NCBI GenBank assembly: GCA_964414815.1
Contig: CAYPXY010000007.1
Span: forward strand, 71,230 to 135,229
From: Mariniblastus sp964414815
Lineage (GTDB): Bacteria > Planctomycetota > Planctomycetia > Pirellulales > Pirellulaceae
Direction: 5' to 3'
Length of the DNA stretch: 64,000 nucleotides
The notes below the pieces were generated by a model. It did no database searches. It worked only from the letters and a program-made list of their open reading frames with translations, and was not told the origin of the DNA. Of this stretch, positions 43,502 to 52,916 are shown piece after piece. Within the stretch, counting starts at the first letter, position 1. Every line of letters begins with the position of its first letter. The position numbers were made by a program, and so were the translations under genes.

Positions 43502-44017
43502 TCAATTCACCTGGAATTCGGTAAACAACACTTTCTGAACTCGCTCAATACCGTCATCGAACAGGATTTCGTTGAAGAACGTCTGGATTTGACGCTGCAA
43601 CTGGGTGTTTCCGTGTTTGCCCGCGATGTCTTCTTCGGTGATTTCGGAGATGTACATCAGGATTCGGTCTCGCAGCACCGCCATTTTGGCGGCCATTTTT
43701 GTCTCTACCTCGGTTTGTTGCGACTTGGCCACTTGCAACGTGATACCGAGTCGCAGATAACGGTTGAAGCTGGATTTGCCCAGCATCGCGACGACTTCGG
43801 GAAAGCTGATGAAAACCGATTCCTCGTTGGGGTCAAGGGTGAGAGGTTCAGCTTTTTTCTTGTCAGGCTCCTTGGGGGCGCTCAACTGGGCCAACAACAT
43901 CGGAGTTGCAAAACCACCCCCGATGGACAACGTAACGACCAGAAACCACAGGACCAGTTTTCCGGTTGATCCCGCTCCTTTCTTCGTTTCGGCGTTGGCT
44001 TGTCCGTCTTCGCTCAT
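43502..44017 (-). CDS. fliL: Flagellar basal-body protein FliL
   Basis: 171 residues: a short cytoplasmic start, one transmembrane helix (KLVLWFLVVTLSIGGGFATP) and a periplasmic FliL domain with YLRLGITLQVA, VLRDRILMYISEITEEDIAG and the C-terminal VQKVLFTEFQVN. FliL supports the stator around the motor. First gene of the operon fliL-(73 aa)-fliA-(62 aa)-(407 aa). Confidence 0.93.
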   Translation of the reverse strand: MSEDGQANAETKKGAGSTGKLVLWFLVVTLSIGGGFATPMLLAQLSAPKEPDKKKAEPLTLDPNEESVFISFPEVVAMLGKSSFNRYLRLGITLQVAKSQQTEVETKMAAKMAVLRDRILMYISEITEEDIAGKHGNTQLQRQIQTFFNEILFDDGIERVQKVLFTEFQVN

Positions 44018-44171
44018 GGGTGATTTGCGTATTGATTAACGTGGTGGAGGCTGCGCCGGTTGACGCAACAGCCTGTAATCCAGTATCGGCTTGCCGAAGC
44101 GGGAGATTTACCCCAGTCCGCAGAGTTTGCCATTTGTTGTGGGTGATAGCGGTTTTGTGCTGGCGTTGTTG

Positions 44172-44269
44172 GTCAGAAGTCAGAGGTCAGAGGTCAGAAG
44201 TCAGAAGTCAGAAGTCAGAAGTCAGAGGTCAGAAGTCAGAAGTCAGAAGTCAGAAGTCAGAAGTCAGAT
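44172..44269. repeat. Heptanucleotide tandem repeat (GTCAGAA/GTCAGAG, 14 units)
   Basis: Fourteen units, a mixture of GTCAGAA and GTCAGAG. It is the same family as the tract at 13889 read on the other strand. It lies between fliL and the DUF4347 gene. Confidence 0.92.
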
Positions 44270-44280
44270 ATTTACCTCCC

Positions 44281-44320
44281 AATCCCGAATCCCGAACCCC
44301 GAACCCCGAACCCCGAACTA
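44281..44320. repeat. Heptanucleotide tandem repeat (CCCCGAA)
   Basis: Five to six units of CCCGAAT/CCCCGAA, ending at the stop codon of the DUF4347 gene. The same unit occurs inside the DUF11 gene (47180-47225). Confidence 0.85.
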
Positions 44321-45550
44321 CCACGCCATCCAGCCAATCGTTGCGAGGATTCCGGTGGCAATTCCGACGGTCAGCCAACCGATGGCTTGCGCGACATCAA
44401 AGTTGTAGCGGAAATGGACTTCGGACGCTTGTTTTAACGTGGGGGATATCTCGGTTGTACTGTCGATTTCAACTTCGTCCATCAATGAAAAGTCAACCGG
44501 CGGCAACAGGGAATCGTGGGTCAGCGAAAACCTTGCATTGAGTTCGCTGTCGATTCGTTCCTGAGCGTTTTCTGCCGGAACCATGGCACAGGCTTCGGGA
44601 GCCGAGTGGGAGACGACAATAAACGCACCGGTGCAGGCGCTAAGTAACTTTACAGCCTGCGATCCTTCGGTTCCTGAGTTAAAGCGGCAGCCATAAATTC
44701 GAATATCGCCATCGGACGCCAGGGCCTTTCCGATCTGCTCCAACCCCGTTTGGTGTTCTGACTCAATGGAGCGGGCGTTCAACATACTGTCGCCCAATAC
44801 CAGCATCCCTCCGGCACCGGAGCACACGATATGAACCGCACGAAGTCTCGACCGCTTGGAGAGGTGCTCGGCGATCTGCAACAAGCCGTCGGAACCGCCA
44901 TCGAGCAAGACAACATCAGCATCGCGTTCGTACAGTAACTGACGCACCATTGCGTCATAGTTTTGCACACCGGCATCCACAAAAATGACTTCATCGAATG
45001 CCAGATTGACGGGCGAGTCAAAATCGAATCGAACGGGGGTGCTGAGCGTCTGTTCGATCTGCTCGGCCAGTTCCTGATGGTCGCTTCCCAATAGGTAGAA
45101 CTGGGCCTGTTCGTTCAGGGCCGCGCTGCACCGTAGGATCCGCTTATCAGATTTCCGTTTTCGGGATGACGTGCGGGTTGATTCATTGCGGCTGGATCCG
45201 GTTTCGCTGCCGGCGACCAGCCATACCGAGCCTACGCTCTGTTGAGGCTGCTGAGCCAGCCGCTCTGCCATTTGTCCAATCGTGTCATGGGGTCGTAGTT
45301 CGACTAATTGAAAGTTCCAGGTTGGCTTGATCAGTTGGACTTCGTCCACACGGTGTTGGACATTTTCCGATGCAGGATCGAAAAACAGAAAATGATTGAG
45401 CGTCTTGAGATCGGCTTTGTCGGATCGCCGCTGCGTCGTTGCAAAGGTCTTTTGGGGTGCCTGGGTGGACGGAAGTAGGATGGTGTTACCTGAGCCAATG
45501 TTGGCGTTGAATCCGGTGGAAGGAGTTGAATCGAATGGGGTGTTTTGCAT
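44318..45550 (-). CDS. DUF4347 domain-containing protein, tail-anchored, lacking the conserved His
   Basis: 410 residues. Region 185-300 is DUF4347: EVIFVDAGVQNYDAMVRQLL, VVLLDGGSDGLLQIAEHLSK, VHIVCSGAGGMLVLGDSMLN, DIRIYGCRFNSG. Typical members have the pair SHG and YGC; here the SHG histidine is Ser244 while Cys288 is kept, so a caspase-like dyad, if that is the role of these residues, is broken. A hydrophobic helix closes the protein (about 388-408: IGWLTVGIATGILATIGWMA). DUF4347 is usually the N-terminal part of giant adhesins; a stand-alone tail-anchored form is unusual. Confidence 0.82.
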   Translation of the reverse strand: MQNTPFDSTPSTGFNANIGSGNTILLPSTQAPQKTFATTQRRSDKADLKTLNHFLFFDPASENVQHRVDEVQLIKPTWNFQLVELRPHDTIGQMAERLAQQPQQSVGSVWLVAGSETGSSRNESTRTSSRKRKSDKRILRCSAALNEQAQFYLLGSDHQELAEQIEQTLSTPVRFDFDSPVNLAFDEVIFVDAGVQNYDAMVRQLLYERDADVVLLDGGSDGLLQIAEHLSKRSRLRAVHIVCSGAGGMLVLGDSMLNARSIESEHQTGLEQIGKALASDGDIRIYGCRFNSGTEGSQAVKLLSACTGAFIVVSHSAPEACAMVPAENAQERIDSELNARFSLTHDSLLPPVDFSLMDEVEIDSTTEISPTLKQASEVHFRYNFDVAQAIGWLTVGIATGILATIGWMAW

Positions 45551-46177
45551 GTTCCGCCGTTGCCAGACTGGGGGTTGCGTGGAGTGATGAACGTTGCGTA
45601 AGCCTCAGCATTTTGCGAGTCAAAGGCACGGAAGTATGGCTTATGCGGGAAACGGCCCAGTCGACTCTCTATCGATTTTCGAACTTTTCGCGTGTCTTCG
45701 TGTGCTTTCGAGTATTTGTTGGACTCAAACGAATCATTGGACTTTTCCGGTTCAGTTCGAATATGAATTCGGGAAGCAGAATTATTTCCAAGAATTTTTA
45801 TCGGCCGGTAGCAAGTTTTTTGGCAACTGCTCGATTGGGGACTGCTCTTTATTCCTCCCCTGGCCTGGCCTGGTGGACTACTCTGCTATCACTGTTGATA
45901 ATGTTCGAATCATAACCCGATGCGTAAGCGAGGGACCGCAGTTCTTCCCTCGCTTACGCTTCGGGTTGTGATTTCCACCAGGCCACCCACTGCCCCCCAG
46001 ATTGTCATGCTATCACGGGGCTGCCATCAAACTGACCTTGTAAATGTTACTTGATTTCTGGTATCTCCAATGCTTGCAGTCTTTTTGATTCAAGTCCTTC
46101 ACGAACTGCGTGCGCCTTTACCATGAAATTGCGACGGTCAGGATTGGCTGTCGAACTTTGTCACTGGAAGACATCCC
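45551..46177. other. Intergenic region upstream of the DUF11 gene
   Basis: About 630 bases with no supported gene; the short ORFs are chance frames. It holds one R4 hairpin (45911-45970) and presumably the promoters of the divergent DUF4347 and DUF11 genes. Confidence 0.6.
45911..45970. repeat. R4 hairpin repeat, copy a
   Basis: CATAACCCGATGCGTAAGCG-AGGGA pairs with TCCCTCGCTTACGCTTCGGG-TTGTG across a 10-base loop. The same hairpin is the core of the MITE-like element at 53689. Confidence 0.88.
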
Positions 46178-48850
46178 ATGGCCCAAACACCATCATCCTC
46201 TCAATCACAACCTGACCGAGATCAGCCGAATCGATTCTCCAAACCTATGATTGCGCGCGTGGTCGGCGTGGGTCTGTTTGTAGCCTTAGGAACGGTGGCC
46301 GTGGTCTACACGATGAATCGCAGCAAGGGCGTCACAGGCACGGCTCAGGTCGATGAAGAGCCTGCTGCGGATGAGCAGGATTTTAGTGAAGCCCACATGA
46401 TCCAGCCTGCTCAGGCGACGATTTCCGATTTCTCAGCGGATAATTCCAGAAGCAGCTTTGGCCCGGAAAGTTGGTCGTCGAACGGGGCGAACGAAGCACC
46501 GCCTGACCGGGGCTTTACGGTCAACCAACCGGGGCCCATGTTTGCGCCCGTGCCCAACAATGATTCACACCAATCTTCACTCCAATCTCCGCCTGATCGT
46601 TTTGCCTCACTTGCGCCGGTTGATATGGGAGGAGCGAGACCTCAATCACCGATAGAAGAATCTCAATCCGCTCCTCCGTCTCGAACTCAGAACCGAGAAG
46701 AAGTCCGGTTCGGTGCGTTCGATCCGGAGGTGCCCAAACCGAACGATCCAATGGCTATCCCTTCGCCGAATTCGGATTTCCCTTCACCGAATCCTGCCAG
46801 GAGTGAACCTGAGCCGCTCGGTCCATTCAGCCAGCCTGATCCCATTCATCGGCTGGCCGCCACAGACGATTCAACGGCTCCGAACCTGCGTGCTCCGATG
46901 CCCAGCAATCGGTCTGATTTTGCAGCTGAGAGCAGTGATCCGTTCGGACGCCGGTACAGCGAACCTGCGAAAGAGATGGAATCGCTGAGCCCCAACGATC
47001 CACCCACCGCATTTGGGGCTTCGGATCCCGTTGACGCAAGGAATCCTGACGATGGCTTCAATGCAGGCCAGTCGGGCGGAAGTGTGCTTCAGCCATTTGC
47101 TCCGCTTCAGCAAGAGCCTCAACGTACCGAACCGTCATCAGTTCCACCTACCGCCTTCGCACCCCAACTTTCGAACCCCACCCCCAACCCGAATCCCGAA
47201 TCCCGAACCCCGAACCCCGAACCCCGTTCGATGGATGGTGATCGTCTTTCACCTGCGAATCTGTCCGATTCACCGATGCGGATTCCTGTGGGCGCACCGC
47301 TCAATGGAAATTCTGGAAATCCGAACCTTCAACCGCTCACGGGCTCGTCGGCTCCAAGTGGCATGATGGCGAGCGGCCAGCCCGCAGTCCAACCGAATCC
47401 CAATCCCAATACCGGTAACAGCACCCGTCCCAACTCAATGCGAACCGCCAATGTTCCGGGGGATCGTAAGCTCGACGGCGCGCAAACCCCTGCGTTGACG
47501 GTGGAAAGACTATCTCCGCGCGAGATTACGGTTAATGAAGTGGCCGATTTCGTGATTGTGATTCGGAACGTGGGTCGAGTGGATGCCGACGAGGTCGAGG
47601 TCCACGATCAAGTTCCCGCGAATACCGATTTCCAGGGTTCGAACCCACCGCCAGTTTCGTTGACTCCTGATAAAAAACTTCTTTGGTCAGTCGGAACCAT
47701 CAAAGCGGGTCAAGAAAAAAGAATCCAATATCAACTCAAGCCACTGCAACAGGGCGAAATCGGCAGCGTGGCCAGCGTCACGTTCTCAACTCAGGCTTCC
47801 ATGCGCACCCTGGTCACCAATCCGGTTCTGGAGATCAGTCACCGCGCCAAGCCCACGGCCATGATTGGCAGCAATATCATTTTTGATGTGATCGTGACCA
47901 ATAAGGGGAACGGTCCGGCAAAGAATGTTTTGATTCAGGAGGATGTCCCTCCGCAACTTCAGTTTCAGGAAGGGTTCCGCGAGTTGGAGTTTGAAGTCGG
48001 AACCTTGGCTCCTGGTCAAACGAAGCAAATTCAGCTTACCCTCAAGGCGGTGGGCGTGGGCCGTATCAAGAACACCGTGATTGCCACCGCAGCCGGTGGC
48101 CAGCGATCGCAGCATGACATCGATCTGGAGATTGTGTCACCGCAACTGCAAGTCAATGCCGACGGGCCGACGAGGCGGTATCTGGGCCGAAATGTGGCTC
48201 ACCAGTTTCGCGTCGCCAATCCGGGCACGGCCAGTGCTACCAATGTTGAACTGATTGCCAAGCTTCCGGCTGGCTTGCGTTTTGTGCGAGCCAATAACCA
48301 GGGCGTCTACCGGCAAAGTGCCCATGCGGTTTTGTGGAGCATGGCGGAACTGGCGGCCAACGGGACAGCGGAAGTCGAGCTGACTACCATGCCCGCCGAT
48401 GTGGGCCAGCAAGACATTAACTTCGAAGTCCACGCCGATCTTGGCCAACGCGCTTCCGTCGTCCAACCGCTGGGCATTGAGCATCTGGTGGACGTCGCGT
48501 TCGACATTGATGACACCGTCGATCCGATCGAGGTCGGTGCGGAGACCAGTTACATGATCAAGGTGGTCAATCAGGGAACGCTGGCGGCCAGCAACATCAA
48601 TTTACAAGTCGAGTTCCCGGCCGGACTGCGCCCCGTTTCGGTTGACGGTCAATACCAGGGTCAGATCAATGGCCAGCGTGTTCAGTTCCCGCCGATCAAC
48701 AACCTCAAACCCGGAGAACAACTGCAAATTCAGATCCGCGCCCAAGGGCAAACACCTGGCGATCATCGCGTCGTGGTTTCGCTACACGCGGACGGCCGCC
48801 AATCGGCCGCATCGAAAGAAGAAATCACACGGGTTTATACCGATCGGTGA
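46178..48850 (+). CDS. Membrane-anchored DUF11 repeat protein
   Basis: 890 residues. Cytoplasmic start, one transmembrane helix (about 26-46, ARVVGVGLFVALGTVAVVYT), a Pro/Ser/Asn-rich linker to about 430, then four DUF11/Ig-like repeats to the end (NEVADFVIVIRNVGRVDADE, PTAMIGSNIIFDVIVTNKGN, GRNVAHQFRVANPGTASATN, EVGAETSYMIKVVNQGTLAA). The linker contains NPNPESRTPNPEPR, encoded by the CCCCGAA heptamer; seven-base units in three frames give a seven-residue period. A cell-surface structural or adhesive role is inferred from the architecture. Confidence 0.85.
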   Translation: MAQTPSSSQSQPDRDQPNRFSKPMIARVVGVGLFVALGTVAVVYTMNRSKGVTGTAQVDEEPAADEQDFSEAHMIQPAQATISDFSADNSRSSFGPESWSSNGANEAPPDRGFTVNQPGPMFAPVPNNDSHQSSLQSPPDRFASLAPVDMGGARPQSPIEESQSAPPSRTQNREEVRFGAFDPEVPKPNDPMAIPSPNSDFPSPNPARSEPEPLGPFSQPDPIHRLAATDDSTAPNLRAPMPSNRSDFAAESSDPFGRRYSEPAKEMESLSPNDPPTAFGASDPVDARNPDDGFNAGQSGGSVLQPFAPLQQEPQRTEPSSVPPTAFAPQLSNPTPNPNPESRTPNPEPRSMDGDRLSPANLSDSPMRIPVGAPLNGNSGNPNLQPLTGSSAPSGMMASGQPAVQPNPNPNTGNSTRPNSMRTANVPGDRKLDGAQTPALTVERLSPREITVNEVADFVIVIRNVGRVDADEVEVHDQVPANTDFQGSNPPPVSLTPDKKLLWSVGTIKAGQEKRIQYQLKPLQQGEIGSVASVTFSTQASMRTLVTNPVLEISHRAKPTAMIGSNIIFDVIVTNKGNGPAKNVLIQEDVPPQLQFQEGFRELEFEVGTLAPGQTKQIQLTLKAVGVGRIKNTVIATAAGGQRSQHDIDLEIVSPQLQVNADGPTRRYLGRNVAHQFRVANPGTASATNVELIAKLPAGLRFVRANNQGVYRQSAHAVLWSMAELAANGTAEVELTTMPADVGQQDINFEVHADLGQRASVVQPLGIEHLVDVAFDIDDTVDPIEVGAETSYMIKVVNQGTLAASNINLQVEFPAGLRPVSVDGQYQGQINGQRVQFPPINNLKPGEQLQIQIRAQGQTPGDHRVVVSLHADGRQSAASKEEITRVYTDR

Positions 48851-48864
48851 CGCGGTTTACGGAA

Positions 48865-51135
48865 TCATTCTCTAACTACCGAGGCTTCTCCGCTAACGCG
48901 AACGGGCTTTCCATTGACGGAGCTTCCGTAGGCTCCGCCTGGGGGCATGCGAATGAACCGGTCGGGGATTTCAATCGATGCAAAAAATTCAGCCGCGCTG
49001 ACTCGCGTTTTGTCGTAAAGTTCCTGGGACGCCACGGGATCTCCAAAGAGTCCCCGTGGCTCCTGGATCACTCCGCCAGACTCACCGGTGACATGCCAGA
49101 TTTTCTCATCATGGTGCATCAGGGCCAGTTCGTAGGACTGGTGGGAGATCGTCAATGTTTGGGGCTTGTCGAAAGGACTGAAGACTGGATACTGTTTTTG
49201 AGTGGCCTTGGGTTCCGAGGCGGTTGCCACAAACTTCAGTGGCGATTGGTGGGCGATCTGAAAGCCTCTTGAGTCAAGCTTTCGGCTGAGTTCGTTGGCG
49301 GCTGCTCCGGCACCGGCCAAGTCTAACGAAATGACATCACCCGGTTTCAGTACCACCATGTCCCTGAGTTCGTGTTGATCGATAAACTCGCGGGCCTCCT
49401 GCTCGGGAATCTGCACCACCGACACCGTGGATTGTTTGGAATCCTGGGTCCCTCGAAACCAGATATTGGACCCCGGCAATCCTGCCACCAGTTCGTCTTC
49501 TGAATAGGACCAGATAGGAGATTTCAGCGGTAGGTGGACCAGAATCTTGCGCCCGTCTGGCAGGTTGATGAATAGATTCTCATCGTCAATAAACTGCGGT
49601 CTTCCGTTTTTAAATTGCTCAACGAAGAGGCTTTGCAGCAGCTTGCCCGTTTCAAGATCAAAGATCAACAGGTCCTGGTCCAGCAGCATGGCGTGCTTTT
49701 TCAGATCGGGGCTGAAGGCGGTGAATCCAAACGTCTCTGCAATAATACCCAGCCCTGAAGTCTCCGAGACGGCTCGCCCAAGATTCAGTTCGACGAAGAC
49801 GAGTTTTTCTTTTACCACGCCGATCATATACTTCCGGTCGCGGCTGAGTAGGGGCGACGAGTTACGGTCCATCTCCTGCTTTACGACCACCTTGGACTTT
49901 GCCAGATCAAAGATTCCCAAGCCTTCGCTGGACAGCAGCGCCAAGCGATCCCTTTCCAGAAACTGGCCCGTGTGGATCGTTGCGTAATTGCCCGACGAAG
50001 TGTTGAAAGGGTAGAATCCCGCCAAGTGCTCGAGCGATGGCCCCTTGCTAACCTTCCACAAGTCAATCATTCGGCGTTCGGGCACTGTCGAACTCGCCCA
50101 CGCGGTTGCCAGTCGGTTTCGCACACCATCCCAGGCGACCATTCGGGCTCCGCGAACGGGTAATTCGAAGGGGCCAAGCGTCTTTCCTGTCGAGACGTCG
50201 ATGAAAACGACATAGGTAAATCGGGTGTTGGAGTTGACAAAGCTGGCGGCAATCCGATTGGGGTTTGCGGGATCAATCAGAATAGGCCCCGCGTGAGTCG
50301 CGTCGATGGTGAAGGTAAACTTCTGGCCGAGCTTCCACTGCGTTTCGGAAAACTTGGGTTCGAGTGGATTCCAGGCGCGATTGCCCCGCCCGATTCCACC
50401 GGCTCCGGTAAAGCTGAATTTGACGTCCTTCAAATGAGGATAGCTGGGAACATTTTTTGGGGGGCCTGCGAATTCGCTTCTGGATTGGAAATCAAACCCC
50501 AGACTAAATGGATCCGAGCGTCTGGGGGATCGCGAGCTTGCTGCGGGCGTTTCGACCGATCTGAACGGATTGCTTGCTTCGCTCTCGGTTTCTTTGTACA
50601 GTTCGCGAGCGGCTTTCTGGCACTCCTCGCTCAATTGGTCCAGCGCGACATTCACCGTGACTCCGTCGCGCTTTCTCAGTTTGACCTGCTCGTCTTTCAG
50701 ATCAATAAACACCGCCTCGAATTCAGAACTCCCGGACGTGTCGATCCACGTTCGCCATTGTCGCAATGCGGATGTGGTTGCACTGCCAGGTTCGATCAAT
50801 TCCTTGATGGAACTGCTCGAGCATTGTACCCTGGAAATAATCCTCGAGTTGGCCGCGGTGAAGCTGAACTCGATCCGAATTCCCATGGTGGGCGATATCC
50901 CGACGATGGTTCCCACCCTGTCCTCGCCCGAATGCCAAAAACGGACGATGTCTCCGACTTGCCAGTCGGGGGTCTCCGATTGAGCGACCACGGGGGGCGT
51001 GGCTATGATGGATACGGAGTTCCAGACAAGACTTAAGGCCAGTACTCGGAGCAAATTTCCAATGGGGTATCGTCTGATCGGGTCGATGCAATTTTGAAAG
51101 AAATACGGGTTATGGAAGTAGCCGTTGCGATTCAC
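48865..51135 (-). CDS. SHD1 domain plus beta-propeller exported protein
   Basis: 756 residues starting at GTG 51135, with a long signal region (IGNLLRVLALSLVWNSVSII, cleavage near VVAQ). A tudor/SH3-like segment follows (WQVGDIVRFWHSGEDRVGTI), then an SHD1 domain at about 125-175: RTWIDTSGSSEFEAVFIDLK, KLRKRDGVTVNVALDQLSEE. Residues 270-560 are WD40-like blades (LIDLWKVSKGPSLEHLAGFY, GIFDLAKSKVVVKQ, LIFDLETGKLLQSLF). SHD1-propeller proteins are frequent in planctomycetes and of unknown role. Convergent with the DUF11 gene, 14 bp apart. Confidence 0.82.
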   Translation of the reverse strand: MNRNGYFHNPYFFQNCIDPIRRYPIGNLLRVLALSLVWNSVSIIATPPVVAQSETPDWQVGDIVRFWHSGEDRVGTIVGISPTMGIRIEFSFTAANSRIISRVQCSSSSIKELIEPGSATTSALRQWRTWIDTSGSSEFEAVFIDLKDEQVKLRKRDGVTVNVALDQLSEECQKAARELYKETESEASNPFRSVETPAASSRSPRRSDPFSLGFDFQSRSEFAGPPKNVPSYPHLKDVKFSFTGAGGIGRGNRAWNPLEPKFSETQWKLGQKFTFTIDATHAGPILIDPANPNRIAASFVNSNTRFTYVVFIDVSTGKTLGPFELPVRGARMVAWDGVRNRLATAWASSTVPERRMIDLWKVSKGPSLEHLAGFYPFNTSSGNYATIHTGQFLERDRLALLSSEGLGIFDLAKSKVVVKQEMDRNSSPLLSRDRKYMIGVVKEKLVFVELNLGRAVSETSGLGIIAETFGFTAFSPDLKKHAMLLDQDLLIFDLETGKLLQSLFVEQFKNGRPQFIDDENLFINLPDGRKILVHLPLKSPIWSYSEDELVAGLPGSNIWFRGTQDSKQSTVSVVQIPEQEAREFIDQHELRDMVVLKPGDVISLDLAGAGAAANELSRKLDSRGFQIAHQSPLKFVATASEPKATQKQYPVFSPFDKPQTLTISHQSYELALMHHDEKIWHVTGESGGVIQEPRGLFGDPVASQELYDKTRVSAAEFFASIEIPDRFIRMPPGGAYGSSVNGKPVRVSGEASVVRE

Positions 51136-51268
51136 TTGAGTGTACTCCGAAGCAGGATCATGGAAACAGGATCATGGAAACATTCATTATGATGGACAGT
51201 GCAGACACTGGGTTTATGGTAATTCAATCGGGCTGGAATTTAAAGGGAGCCGTTCACGGACGGAAAAT

Positions 51269-52594
51269 ATGAAATCTCGAAAAAAGGTCGTTGTGGTCGG
51301 CGGCGGATTTGCCGGATTGGCGTGTGCGCGTGGGCTTCGCCGGACGGACGTTGATGTGGTACTTTTGGACCGGAGAAACTTTCATCTGTTTCAGCCGCTG
51401 CTCTATCAGGTGGCAACCGGTGGACTGTCTCCCGCGAATATTGCGGCTCCGCTTCGCAGTATCTTTCGCCGCCAATCGAATGTCTCAACGCTTGTGGGTG
51501 AGGTGGCCGGATTTGACCTGAGACGTCGGCAGGTTCTGCTGCGCGACGGCGTTGCAATCGACTACGACTATCTGGTGATCGCCACCGGTGCGACTCATCA
51601 TTATTTTGGGAACGAGGCAAGGTGGGAGGCCAAGGCTCCGGGGCTGAAAACAGTGGAGGACGCTACCAGGATTCGGCGAAACATACTGGCTGCGTTCGAA
51701 GAAGCAGAACGCAGCGACGACGCATCGCTTCGAGCGGCCTTGCTGACCTTCGTGATCGTGGGCGGCGGTCCGACTGGCCTTGAAATGGCGGGCGCGATCT
51801 GCGAGTTGTCCCGCCAAACGATGGCCAGGGAGTTTCGGCGGATCGATCCAGCCAAAGCGAGAGTGATTCTGTTGGAATACAGCCCCGATATTCTCAACAA
51901 CTTCTCGCCTAAGTTGCGAGCGAGCGCGAAGAAACAGTTGATGGACCTCGGAGCGGAAGTCTGGAACCATACCCGACTGATGGACATTCAGACCGACCAT
52001 GTGATCGTCGAGCGAGAAGGATCCAGCGAAAGGGTAGATGCGCGAACGGTGATTTGGGCGGCTGGGGTCCAAGCGTCTCCACTCGGTGCCGAGTTGGCCC
52101 GGTCATTCGAGACGCCTCCGGCACTGGATCCCGCGGGTCGGATCGCGGTCAACCGCCATTGCTCATTTGAAGAACATCCCAACGTGTTTGTCGTGGGTGA
52201 TCTGGCTCATTTTCTTCCAGAATCAGGCAAGCCGCTGCCCGGACTGGCGCCGGTCGCCATGCAGCAGGGAAAGTATGTCGGCCGATGCATTGCCGCCGAC
52301 TTGGTTGGCAAGCCGGTTTCCAAACCGTTCCGATACGTTGACAAAGGGATCATGGCCACGATCGGCCGTTCCAAAGCGGTTGCCGAAACCAAGCACATCC
52401 GGATGAGCGGAAAGCTTGCCTGGATCGGGTGGCTGTTGATCCACATCATGTATTTGGTGCGATTTGAAAACCGGGCTCTGGTACTGTTTCAATGGTTCTG
52501 GAACTATATCACCCGCAATCGCTCGGCCCGATTAATCACTCACGGCGATTCGCGGAAAGAGCCTGCAAGCGAGAAGGGGGCGGGAGACAAGTAG
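51269..52594 (+). CDS. ndh: Type II NADH:quinone oxidoreductase (NDH-2)
   Basis: A 441-residue FAD enzyme of the respiratory membrane. VVVVGGGFAGLACARGL binds FAD, FHLFQPLLYQVATGGLSPAN is the NDH-2 quinone-side signature, TFVIVGGGPTGLEMAGAI binds NADH, VFVVGDLAHF and PVAMQQGKYVGRCI follow. A C-terminal amphipathic/hydrophobic segment (KLAWIGWLLIHIMYLVRFEN) attaches it to the membrane. It oxidises NADH without pumping protons. ATG at 51269; upstream in-frame codons have no similarity. Confidence 0.93.
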   Translation: MKSRKKVVVVGGGFAGLACARGLRRTDVDVVLLDRRNFHLFQPLLYQVATGGLSPANIAAPLRSIFRRQSNVSTLVGEVAGFDLRRRQVLLRDGVAIDYDYLVIATGATHHYFGNEARWEAKAPGLKTVEDATRIRRNILAAFEEAERSDDASLRAALLTFVIVGGGPTGLEMAGAICELSRQTMAREFRRIDPAKARVILLEYSPDILNNFSPKLRASAKKQLMDLGAEVWNHTRLMDIQTDHVIVEREGSSERVDARTVIWAAGVQASPLGAELARSFETPPALDPAGRIAVNRHCSFEEHPNVFVVGDLAHFLPESGKPLPGLAPVAMQQGKYVGRCIAADLVGKPVSKPFRYVDKGIMATIGRSKAVAETKHIRMSGKLAWIGWLLIHIMYLVRFENRALVLFQWFWNYITRNRSARLITHGDSRKEPASEKGAGDK

Positions 52595-52850
52595 GCCGGA
52601 ACCAGGTCGCGGGAAAGGAGCCACCCAACCGCAGCATTTGCCACCGCGACCGCAGTTCCGGCATCGCCACCGGGTTCTTGCCGGAACTACGCAAACGCTC
52701 AAAGACCCACGGAATGGCTTGCTTTACTCGGCGTTTGCTTGTTCCGGCCTACTTGTTTGCCATCTCAATGGGCAACGTTTTTCGGCGCGATGAACCATTC
52801 GAGGACAATGGTTCTACATGATGGTTGCGGCAAAATGCCGGATTCAAATC
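52595..52850. other. Intergenic region before tpiA
   Basis: About 255 bases without a supported gene or repeat, ending in the tpiA promoter. Confidence 0.5.
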
Positions 52851-52879
52851 TTGAGAAAAGGCGAGGGATCTGCTAGATT
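52851..52879 (+). promoter_or_regulatory. Probable promoter of the tpiA gene cluster
   Basis: TTGAGA (52851-52856), a 17-bp spacer and TAGATT (52874-52879), about 38 bases before the tpiA GTG. Confidence 0.55.
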
Positions 52880-52916
52880 GGGAGGCCCAATCGCACTCAA
52901 TTAACTGGAGATATTC

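Noticed and set aside
44172..44269. CRISPR array
   Set aside because: The units are contiguous 7-mers without spacers, and there are no cas genes in the window.
45594..45971. 125-codon ORF before the DUF11 gene
   Set aside because: Its end is the R4 hairpin translated (ITRCVSEGP), the rest lacks similarity and it has no ribosome site.
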